Below, in pieces: positions 26,301-38,300 of a DNA stretch of 64,000 bases. This DNA is from Petrolisthes cinctipes. Its lineage: Eukaryota > Arthropoda > Malacostraca > Decapoda > Porcellanidae. The position numbers and the translations under genes are program-made. The notes under the pieces were generated by a model. It made no database searches, had not been told where the DNA came from, and was given only the letters and a program-made list of their open reading frames with translations. The stretch's first letter is position 1. Every line of letters begins with the position of its first letter. Where the stretch lies: assembly GCA_033782935.1 (NCBI GenBank), contig JAWQEG010001420.1:744001-808000 (forward strand), given 5' to 3'.

Positions 26301-29300
26301 AAGCGATCTGTACATGCCTACTCAGTAACAGAATATTTTCAAAATACAAGTCAAAATATGCTGAAAAACGATATTTTAGGTGCCCAAAGTCGATATGTGA
26401 ATGCATCTTCTGTACCCGTTTATATCTCAAATTCAGGCTCAAAACACCCGAAAATTCCATTTTTTTTGGGTCCCAGAAGCGATCTGTACATGCCTACTCA
26501 ATGTTAGAATACTTTCAAAACACAGGCACAAAAACAAGTTGAAAATCAATATTTTAGGTGTCCAAAATCGATATGTGCATGCATCTTCTGTACCCGTTTA
26601 TATCTCAAATTCAGGCTCAAAACACCCGAAAATTCCATTTTTTTGGGTCCCAGAAGCGACCTGTACATGCCTTCTCAGTAATAGAATATTTTCAAGATTC
26701 AGGCCGAAAACATGCTGAAAATCGATATTATAGGTGCCCAAAGTCAAAATGTGTATGCATCTTCTGTACCCGTTTATATCTCAAATTCTGGCCCAAAACA
26801 CCCGAAAATTCGATATTTTTGGGGTCTTAGAAGGGATCTGTACATGCCTACTCCGTGGTAAAGTATTTTCAAAATACAGGCCCAAAACATGTTGAAAATC
26901 GATATTTTAGGTACCCAAAGTCAATATGTCAATGCATCTTCTGTACCCGTTTATATCTCAAATTAAGGCTTAAAACACCCGGAAGTTCGATATTTTGGGG
27001 TCCCAGAAGCGATCTTTACATGCCTAATCATTGCTAGAATTTTCTCAAAATACAGACCCAAACATGCTGAAAATCGATATTTTAGGTGCCCAAAGTCTAT
27101 ATGTGCATGCATCTTCAGTACTCGTTTATATCTCAAATTCAGGCTTAAAACACCCGAAAATTCTATATTTTTAGGTCCCAGAAGCGATCTGTACATGCCT
27201 ACTCAGTGCTAGAATGTTTTCAAAATATAGGCCCAAAACATGCTGAAAATCGATATTTTACGTGCCCAAAGTCAATATGTGTATGAATCTTCTGTACCCG
27301 TGTATATCTCAAATTCAGGCTCAAAACACCCGAAAAATTCGATTTTTTTGGGTCCCAGAGGCAATCTGTACATGCCTACTCCATGTTAGAGTATTTTCAA
27401 AATACAGGCCCAAAACATGCTGAAAATTGATATTTCAGGTGCTCGAAGTCGATATGTGCATGCATCTTCAGTACCCGTTTATATCTCAAATTCTGGCTCA
27501 AAACACTCGAAAATTCGATATTTTTGGGTCCCAGAAGCGATCTGTACATGCCTAATCATTACTAGAATTTTCTCAAAATACAGACCCAAACATGCTGAAA
27601 ATCGATATTTTAGGTGCCCAAAGTCAATATGTCCATGCATCTTCAGAACTCGTTTTTATCTCAAATTCAGACTCAAAACACCCGAAAATTCGATATTTTT
27701 GAGTGCCAGAAGCGATCTGTACATGCCTACGCAGTAATAGAATATTAAAAAAAAACACGCCCAAAACATGCTGAAAATCGATATTTTAGATGCCCAAAGT
27801 CGATATGTGCATGCATCTTCTGTACACGTTTATATCTCAAATTCAGGCTCAAAACACCCGAATATTCGATTTTATTTTGGCTCAGAAGCGATCTGTATAT
27901 GTCTACTTAGTGCTAGAATATTTTCAAAATACAGGCCCAAAACATGCTGAAAATCGATATTTTAGGTGCCCAAAGTCGATATGTGCTTGCATCTTCAGTA
28001 ACCGTTTATATCTCAAATTCATGCTCAAAACACCCGAAAACTCGATATTTTTGGGTCCCAGAAGGGATCTGTACATGCCTACTCCGTGTTAAAGTATTTT
28101 CAAAATACAGGCCCAAAACATGTTGAAAATCGATATTTTAGGAACCCAAAGTCAATATGTGAATGCATCTTCTGTACGCGTTTATATCTCAAATTCAGGC
28201 TTAAAACACCCGAAAATTCGATATTTTTGGTTCCCAGAAGCGATCTGTACATGCCTATTTCGTGTTAGAGTATTTTCAAAATACAGGCCTAAAACATGCT
28301 AAAATTCGATATTTTAGGTGCACAAAGTCAATATGTGTATGCATCTTCTGTACCCGTGTATATCTCAAATTCAGGATCAAAACACCCGAAAATTTCGATA
28401 TTTTTGGGTCCCAGAGGCAATCTGTACATGCCTACTCCGTGTTAGAGTATTTTCAAAATACAGGCCCAAAACATGCTGAAAATTGATATTTCAGGTGCCC
28501 AAAGTCGATATGTGCATGCATCTTCAGTACCCGTTTATATCTCAAATTCAGGCTCAAAACCCCCGAAAATTCGATATTTTTGGGTCCCAGAAGCGATCTG
28601 TACATGCCTAATCATTGCTAGAATTTTCTCAAAATACAGACCCAAACATGCTGAAAATCGATATTTTAGGTGCCCAAAGTCAATATGTCCATGCATTTTC
28701 AGTACTCGTTTATATCTCAATTTCAGACTCAAAACACCCGAAAATTCGATATTTTTGAGTCCCAGAAGTGATCTGTACATGCCTACGCAGTAATAGAATA
28801 TTTAAAAAAACACGCCCAAAACATGCTGAAAATCGATATTTTAGGAGCCCAAAGTCGATATGTGCATGCATCTTCAGGACACGTTTATATCTCAAATTCA
28901 GGCTCAAAACACCCGAATATTCGATTTTATTTTGGCCCAGAAGCGATCTGTACATGCCTACTTAGTGCTAGAATATTTTCAAAATACAGGCCCAAAACAT
29001 GCTGATAATCGATATTTTAGGTGAACAAAGTCGATATGTGCATGCATCTTCTGTACCCGTTTATATCTCAAATTCAGGCTCAAAACACCCGAAAAATCGA
29101 TATTTATGGGTCCCAAAAGCGATCTGTACATGCCTACTCAGTGCTAGAATGTTTTCAAAATATAGGTTAAAAACATGCTAAAAATAGATATTTTAAGTGT
29201 CCAAAGTCGATATGTGCAAGCATCTTCTGTACCCGTTTATATCTTAAATTCACGCTCAAAACATCCGAAAATTCGGTATTTTTAGGTCCCAGAAGCGATC

Positions 29301-32300
29301 TGTACATGCCTACTCCTAGTTAGAATGTTTTCAAGATACAGACCCAAAACATGCTCAAAATCGATATTTTAGGTGCCCAAAAGTCGATATGTGCATGCAT
29401 CTTTTGCACACGTTTATATCCCAAATTCAACCTCAAAACATCCGAAAATTCGATATTTTGAGGTCGAAGAAGCGATCTGTATATGCCTACTCAGTGCTAG
29501 AACGTTTTCAAAATATAAGCTCAAAACATGCTGGAAATCGATATTTTAAGTGTCCAAACTCGATATGTGTATGCATCTTCTGTACCCGTTTATATCTCAA
29601 ATTCAGGCTCAAAACACCCGAAAATTCGGTACTTTGGGGTCCCAGAAGCGATTTGTACATGCCTACTAGGATACAGGCCCAAAACATGCTGAAAAATCTA
29701 TATTTTAGGTGCCCAAATTCAATATGTGTATGCATCTTCTGCACACGTTTATATCCCAAATTCAACCTCAACACACCCGAAAATTCGGTATTTTTGGGTC
29801 CTAGAAGCGATCTGTACATGCCTACTCAGTGTTAGAGTATTTTCATAATATAGGCCCAAAACATGCTAAAAATCGATATTTTAGGTGTATAAAAGTCAAT
29901 ATGTGCATTTATCTGCAGTACCAGTTTATATCTCAAATTCAGGCTCAAAACATCCAAAAAATCGATATTTTGGGGTCCCAGAAGCGATCTGTACATGCCT
30001 ACTCCGTGTTAGAATGTTTTCAAAATATAGGCTCAAAACATGCTAAAAATCGATATTTTAAGTGTCCAAAGTCGATATGTGAATGCATCTTCTGTACCCG
30101 TTTATATTTCAAATTCAGGCTCCAAACACCCGAAAATTCGGTATTTTTGGGTCCTAGAAGCGATTTGTACATGCCTACTCCTAGTTAGAATGTTATCAAG
30201 ATACAGAACCAAAAAATGCTCTAAATCGATATCTTAGGTGCCCAAAAGTCGATATGTGCATGCATTATCAGTACCTGTTTATATCTCAAATTCTGGCTCA
30301 AAACATCCAAAAAATCGATATTTTTGGGTCGAAGAAGTGATTTGTACATGCCTAGTCAATAATAGAATATTTTTAAGATTCAGGCCGAAAACATGCTAAA
30401 AATCGATATTTTAGGTGCCCAAAATCGATATGTGCATGCATCTTCTGTACCCGTTTATGTCCCAAATTCAGGCTCAAAACACCCTAAAATTCGATATTTT
30501 TGGGTCCAAAAAGCGATCTGTACATGCCTACTCTATGCTAGAATATTTTCAAAATATAGGCCCAAAACATGCTAAATATGGATATTTTGGGTGCACAAAG
30601 TCTATATATGCATGCATCTTTTGTAGCCGTTTATATCTCAAATTCTAGCTCAAAACACCCAAAAATTCGATATTTTTGGGTCCCAGAAGCGATCTGTACA
30701 TGCCTACTCAATGTTAAAATATTTTCAAATTACAGGCAGAAAAACAAGTTAAAATCGATATTTTAGGTGCCCAAGTCAATAAGTGCTTGCATTTTCTGTA
30801 CCCATTTACATCCCAAATTGAGGCTTAAAACACCCGAAAATTCGATGTTTTTGGGTCCCAGAAGCGATATGTACATGCCTACTCCGTGTTAGAGTATTTT
30901 CATAATCCAGGCCAAAAACATGCTTTAAATCGATATTTTAGGTGCCCAAAGGGAATATGTGTATGCATCTTCAGTACCCGTTTATATCTCAAATTCAGAC
31001 TCAAAACACCCGAAAATTCGATATTTTTGGGTCCCAGAAGGGATCTGTACATGCCTATTCCGTGTTAAAGTATTTTCAAAATACAGGCCCAAAACATGCT
31101 GAAAATCGATATTTTAGGTGCCCAAAGTCAATATGTGAATGCATCTTCTGTATACGTTTATATCTCAAATTCAGGCTTAAAAAACCTGAAAATTCGATAT
31201 TTTTGGTTTCCGGAAGCGATCTGTACATGCCTACTCCGTGTTAGAGTATTTTCAAAATACAGGCCTAAAACATGTTGAAAAATGATATTTCAGTTGCCCA
31301 AAGTCGATATGTGCATGCATTTTCAGTACCCATTTATATCTCAAATTCAGGCTCAAAACACCTGAAAATTCGATATTTTTGGGTCCCAGAAGCGATCTGT
31401 ACATGCCTACTCAGTAACAGAATATTTTCAAAATACAAGTCAAAATATGCTGAAAAACGATATTTTAGGTTCCCAAAGTCGATAATTATGTGAATGCATC
31501 TTCTGTACCCGTTTATATCTCAAATTCAGGCTCAAAACACCCGAAAATTCCATTTTTTTGGGTCCCAGAAGCGAACTGTACATGCCTACTCAATGTTAGA
31601 ATACTTTCAAAACACAGGCAAAAAAACAAGTTGAAAATCAATATTTTAGGTGTCCAAAATCGATATGTGCATGCATCTTCTGTACCCGTTTATATCTCAA
31701 ATTCAGGCTCAAAAGACCCGAAAATTCCGTTTTTTGGGGTCCCAGAAGCGATCTGTACATGCCTTCTCAGTAATAGAATATTTTCAAGATTCAGGCCGAA
31801 AACATGCTGAAAATCGATATTATAGGTGCCCAAAGTCAATATGTGTATGCATCTTCTGTACCCGTTTATATCTCAAATTCTGGCTCAAAACACCCGAAAA
31901 TTCGATATTTTTGGGTCTTAGTAGGGATCTGTACATGCCTACTCCGTGGTAAAGTATTTTCAAAATACAGGCCCAAAACATGTTGAAAATCGATATTTTA
32001 GGTACCCAAAGTCAATATGTGCATGCATCTTCTGTACCCGTTTATATCTCAAATTAAGGCTTAAAACACCCGAAAATTCGATATTTTTGGTTCCCAGAAG
32101 CGATCTGTACATGCCTACTCCGTGTTAGAGAATTTTCAAAATACAGGCCTAAAACATACTGAATTTCGGTATTTTAGGTGCCCAAAGTCAATATGTGTAT
32201 GCATCTTCTGTACACGTGTATATTTAAAATTCAGGCTCAAAATACCCGAAAAATTCGATATTTTTGGGTCCCAGAGGTAATCTGTACATGCCTACTCCGT

Positions 32301-32474
32301 GTTAGAGTTTTTTCAAAATACAGGCCCAAAACATGTTGAAAATCGATATTTCAGGTGCCCAAAGTCGATACGTGCATGCATCTTCAGTACCCGTTTATAT
32401 CTCAAATTCAGGCTTAAAACACCCGAAAATTCGATATTTTTGGTTCCCAGAAGCGATCTGTACATGCCTATTTC
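23349..32474 (+). repeat. sat176 long higher-order repeat, copy 3 (9,126 bp)
   Basis: This copy tracks copy 2 at offset 8,241-8,242 to about 28,090, then at 8,595 (an extra 353 bases, two monomers), then 8,949, and then 8,773 from about 30,390 to 31,980. Each step is one or two monomers, as expected for unequal exchange or gene conversion within a higher-order array. The right end runs into monomers that resemble 28.2-29.0 kb again (the 32,475 monomer resembles the 28,262 monomer). Confidence 0.82.
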
Positions 32475-33219
32475 GTGTTAGAGTATTTTCAAAATACAGG
32501 CCTAAAACATGCTGAAATTCGATATTTTAGGTGCCCAAAGTCAATATGTGTATGCATCTTCTGTACCCGTGTATATCTCAAATTCAGTATCAAAACACCC
32601 GAAAATTTCGATATTTTTGGGTCCCAGAGGCAATCTGTACATGCCTACTCCGTGTTAGAGTATTTTCAAAATACAGGCCCAAAACATGCTGAAAATTGAT
32701 ATTTCAGGTGCCCAAAGTCGATATGTGCATGCATCTTCAGTACCCGTTTATATCTCTAATTCAGGCTCAAAACCCCCGAAAATTCGATATTTTTGGGTCC
32801 CAGAAGCGATCTGTACATGCCTAATCATTGCTAGAATTTTCTCAAAATACAGACCCAAACATGCCGAAAATCGATATTTTAGGTGCCCAAAGTCAATATA
32901 TCCATGCATCTTCAGTACTCGTTTATATCTCAATTTCAGACTCAAAACACCCGAAAATTCGATATTTTTGAGTCACAGAAGTGATCTGTACATGCATACG
33001 CAGTAATAGAATATTTTAAAAAACACGCCCAAAACATGCTGAAAATCGATATTTTAGGTGCCCAAAGTCGATATGTGCATGCATCTTCTGGACACGTTTA
33101 TATCTCAAATTCAGGCTCAAAACACCCGAATATTCGATTTTATTTTGGCCCAGAAGCGATCTGTACATGCCTACTTAGTGCTAGAATATTTTCAAAATAC
33201 CGGCCCAAAACATGCTGAA

Positions 33220-34850
33220 AATCGATATTTTAGGTGCCCAAAGTCGATATGTGCATGGATCTTCAGTACCCGTTTATATCCCAAATTCAGGCTTAAAACA
33301 CTCGAAAATTTAATATTTTTGGGTCCCAGAAGCGATCTGTACATGCCTACTCAGTGCTAGAATATTTTCAAAATTTAGGCCAAAAACATGCTAAAAATCG
33401 ATATTTTAGGTGCCCAAAGTCGATATGTGAATGCATCTTCTGTACCCGTTTATATTTCAAATTCAGGCTTAAAACACCCGAAAATTCAATATTTTTGGGT
33501 CCCAGAAGCGATCTGTACATGCATTATCCTTGCTAGAATTTTCTCAAGATACAGACCCAAAACATGCTATAAATCGATATTTTAGGTGCAAAAAGTCGAT
33601 ATGTGCATGCATATTCTGTACCCGTTTATATCCCGTATATAGGCTCAAAACATGCTAAAAATCGATATTTTAAGTGTCCAAAGTCGATATCTGCATGCAT
33701 CTTCTGTACCCGTTTATATCTCAAATTAAGGCTCAAAACACCCGAAAATTCGGTATTTTTGGGTCCTAGAAGCGATCTGTACATGCCTACTACTAGTTAG
33801 AATGTTTTCAAGATACAGACCCAAAACATGCTCAAAATCGATATTTTAGGTACCCAAAAGTCGATATGTGCATGCATCTTCAGTACCCGTTTATATCTCA
33901 AATTCAGGCACAAAACACCCGAAAATTCGATATTTTGGGGTCCAAAAAGCGATCTGTACATGCCTACTCCGTGTTAGAGTATTTTCAAAATACAGGCCCA
34001 AAACATGCTCAAAATCGATATTTTAGGTGCCCAAAGTCGATATCTCAAATTCAGGCCCAAAACACCCGAAAACTCGATATTTTGAGGTCCCAAAAGCGAT
34101 CTGTACATGAATACTCAGTGCTAGAATGTTTTCAAAATATAGGTTAAAAACATGCTAAAAATCGATATTTTATGTGTCCAAAGTCGATATGTGCATGCAT
34201 CTGCTGTACCCGTTTATATCTCAAATTCAGGCTCAAAACACCCAAAATTCGGTATTTTTGGGTCCTAGAAGCGATCTGTACATGCCTACTCGTAGTTAGA
34301 ATGTTTTCAAGATACAGACCAAAAACATGCTCATAATCAATATTTTAGGTACCCCAAAATCGATATGTGCATGCATCTTCAGTACCCGTTTATATCTCAA
34401 ATTCAGGCTCAAAACACCCGAAAATTCGATATTTTGTGGTCCAAAAAGCGATCTGTACATGCCTTCTCCGTGTTAGAGTATTTTAAAGATACAGGCCCAA
34501 AACATACTGAAAATCGATCTTTTAGGTGCCCAAAAGTCGATATGTGCATACATCTTCTGTACCCGTTTATATCTCAAATTAAGGCTCCAAGCACCCGAAA
34601 ATTTGACATTTTGGGGTCCCAGAAGCGATCTGTACATGCCTACTCAGATAAAGGCCCAAAACATGGTGAAAATCTATATTTTAGGTGCCCAAAGTCAATA
34701 TGTGTATGTATCTTCTGCAACCGTTTGTATCCCAAATTAAACCTCAAAACACCCGAAAATTCGATATTTTTGGGTCCCAGAAGCGATCTGTACATGCCTA
34801 CTCAGTGCTAGAATGTTTTCAAACTATAGGCTCAAAACATGCTGAAAATC
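33220..34850 (+). repeat. sat176 block paralogous to about 3.4-4.9 kb
   Basis: The order of rare variants here repeats that near the window start. It includes the cccaaattcaggcttaaaac variant, the 88-bp half-monomer, the gtcgatatctcaaattc deletion at 34,034, the attttgtggtccaaaaagcg monomer and the ctactcagataaaggccc shortened monomer. Offsets are about 29,800-29,985. The two blocks flank the long higher-order repeat region on both sides. Confidence 0.75.
33564..33651 (+). repeat. 88-bp half-monomer of sat176, second occurrence
   Basis: The marker atgctataaatcgat at 33,564 is followed by atgctaaaaatcgat at 33,652, a spacing of 88. The junction sequence tatcccgtatataggctc is the same as in the half-monomer at 3,756, so both descend from one recombination event. 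The surrounding monomers also match those around 3.5-4.9 kb. Confidence 0.85.
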
Positions 34851-35399
34851 GATAATTTAAGTGTCCAAAGTCGATATGTGCAAGCATCTTCTGTACCCGT
34901 TTATATCTTAAATTCACGCTCAAAACAGCCGAAAATTCGGTATTTTTGGGTCCCAGAAGCGATCTGTACATGCCTACTCCGTGTTAGAGTATTTTTAAAA
35001 TATAGGCCCAAAACATGCTAAAATCGATATTTTAGGTGTCCAAAAGTCGATATGTGCATTTATCTTCAGCACCAGTTTATATCTCAAATTCAGGCTCAAA
35101 ACATCCAAAAAATCGATATTTTAGGGTCCCAGAAGCGATCTGTACATGCCAATCCGTGTTAGAATGTTTTCAAAATATATGCTCAAAACATGCTAAAAAT
35201 CGATATTTTAAGTGTCCAAAGTCGATATGTGAATGCATCTTCTGTACCCGTTTATATCTCAAATTCAGGCTTAAACACCCGAAAATTCGGTTTTTTTGGG
35301 TCCTAGAAGCGATCTGTACATGCCTACTCCTAGTTAAAATGTTATCAAGATACAGACCCAAAAAATGCTCTAAATCGATATCTTAGGTGCCCAAAAGTC

Positions 35400-38300
35400 G
35401 ATATGTGCATGCATCATCAGTATTCGTTTATATCTCAAATTCAGGCTCAAAACACACGAAAATTCGATATTTTTTGGGTCCCACAAGCGATCTGTACATG
35501 CCTACTCAATGTTAGAATATTTTCAAAATACAGGAACAAAAACAAATTTAAAATCGATATTTTAGGTGCCCAAAGTCGATATGTGCATGCATCTTCAGTA
35601 CCCGTTTATATCTCAAATTCAGGCTCAAAATACCCGAAAATTCGGTATTTTTGGGTCTTAGAAGCGATCTGTACATGGCTATTCAGTAATATAATATTTT
35701 CAAAATACAGGCCCAAAACATGCTGAAAATCGATATTTTAGGTGGCCAAAGTCGATATGTGTATGCATCTTCTATACCCGTTTATATCTCAAATTCAGGC
35801 TAAAACACCCGAAAATTCGATATTTTTGGTTCCGAGAAGCAAAAACACCCGAAAAATCGATTTTTGGGGGGCCGAGAAGCGATTTGCACATGCCTATTAA
35901 ATGACAAAATATTTTCAAAATACAGGCCCAAAACCTGCTGAAAATCGATATTCTTGGTACCCAAAGTCAATATGTGAATGCGTCTTCTTTACCCGTTTAT
36001 ATCCAAAATTCAGGCTCAAAACAACCGAATATTCGATTTTATTGGGGCTCAGAAGCGATCTGTCCATGCCTACTCCGTGTTAGAGTATTTTCATAATATA
36101 GGCCCAAAACATGCTGAAATTTGACCTATTAGGTGCAAAAAGTCAATATGTGCATACATCTTCTGTACCCTTTTATATCCCAAATTCATGCTCAATTCAC
36201 CCGAAAATTCGATTTTTGGGGGTCCCAGAAGCGATCTGTACATGCCTACTCAGTGCTAGAATGTTTTCAAAATATAGGCTCAAAACATGCTGAAAATCGA
36301 TATTTTATGTGTCCAAAGTCAGTATGTTCATGCAACTTCTGTACCCGTTTGTATTCCAAAATCAGGCTGAAAACACCCGAAAATTCCATATTTTTGGATC
36401 CCAGAAGCGACCTGTACATGCCTACACAGTATTAGAATATTTTTAAAATACAGGCCCAAAATATGCTCAAAATCGATATTTTAGGTGCCAAAAGTCAATA
36501 TGTGCATGCATCTTCTGTACCCGTTTATATCCCAAATTGAGGATCAAAACACCCGAAAATTCGATATTTTTGGGTCCCAATAGCGATCTGTACATGCTTA
36601 CTCCTTGCTAGAATGTTTTCAAGATACAGACCCAAAACATGCTCAAAATCGATATTTTAGGTGCTAAAAGTCGATATGTGCACGTATTTTCAATACACGT
36701 TTATATCTCAAATTCAGGCTCAAAACACCCGAAAATTCGATATTTTTGGGTCCCAGAAGCGAGCTGTACATGCCTACTCAGTCCTAGAATAATTTCAAAA
36801 TATAGGCCCAAAGCATACTAAAAATGGATATTTTTGGTGCCCAAAGTCGATATATGCATGCGGTTTCTGTACCCGTTTATATTACAAATTCTGGCTCAAA
36901 ATACCCGAAAATTCGATATTTTTGGTTCCCAGAAGCGATCTATACATGCATATTCAGTAATAAAATATTTTCAAAATACAGGCCCATCAAATGCCGAAAT
37001 TCGATATTTTAGGTACCCAAAGTCGATATGTGCATGCATCTTCTGTACTCGTTTATATCCCAAATTCATGCTCAAAACACCAGAAAAATCGATTTTTTTT
37101 GGTCACAGAAACGATCTGTTCATGCCTACTTAGTAATAGAATGTTCTCAAAAAACACGCCCAAAACATGCTGAAAATCGATATTTTAGGTGCCCAAAGTC
37201 AATATGTGCATGCCTCCTCTGTACCCGTTTATATCCCAAATTCAGGCTCAAAACACACGAAAATTCGATATTGTTTGTTTCCCACAAGCGATCTGTACAT
37301 GCCTACTCAATGTTAGAATATTTTCAAAATACAGGCACAAAAACAAATTTAAAATCGATATTTTAGGTGCCCAAAGTCGATATGTGCATGCATCTTCAGT
37401 ACCCGTTTATATCTCAAATTCAGGCTTAAAATACCCGAAAATTCGATATTTTTGGGTCTTAGAAGCGATCTGTACATGGCTATTCAGTAATATAATATTT
37501 TCAAAATACAGGCCCAAAACATGCTAAAAATCAATATTTTAGGTGCCCAAAGTCGATATGTGTATGCATCTTCAGTACCCGTTTATATCTCAAATTCAGG
37601 CTAAAACACCCGAAAATTCGATATTTTTGGTTCCGAGAAGCAAACTGTACATGCCTACGCAGTGCTAGAATATTTTAAAAATATAGGCCCAAAACATGCT
37701 AAAAATCGATATTTTGGTTACCCAAAGTCAATATGTGCATCCATCTTCTGTACCCGTTTATATCCTAAATTCAAGCTCAAAACACCCGAATAATCGATTT
37801 TGGGGGGGCCGAGAAGCGATCTGTACATGCCTATTCACTGACAGAATATTTTCAAAATACAGGCCCAAAACCTGCTAAAAATCGATATTTTAGGTACCCA
37901 AAGTCAATATGTGAATGCTTCTTCTTTACCCGTTTATATCCAAAATTCAGGCTCAAAACACCCGAATATTCGATTTTATTGGGGCTCAGAAGCGATCTGT
38001 AAATGCCTACTCTGTGTTAGAGTAATTTCATAATATAGGCCCAAAACATGCTGAATTTCGACCTATTAGGTGCAAAAAGTCAATATGTGCATGCATCTTC
38101 TGTACCCGTTTATATCTTATATTCAGGCTCAAAACACCTGAAAATTCGATATTTTTGGGTCCCAGAAGCGATCTATACATGCATACTCAGTGCTAAAATG
38201 CTTTCAAAATATAGGCCGAAAACATGCTGAAATTCGATATTTGTTGTTCAAAAAGTCGATATCTGCATGCATCTTCTGTACTCGTTTATATCAGAAATTC

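Noticed and set aside
35826..35900. Possible foreign insertion in sat176 (gatttttggggggccgagaa)
   Set aside because: The G-rich variant also occurs at about 37,797 and 39,559 as gattttgggggggccgagaa within normal monomers. The first instance is a partial duplication or deletion of half B, not foreign DNA.
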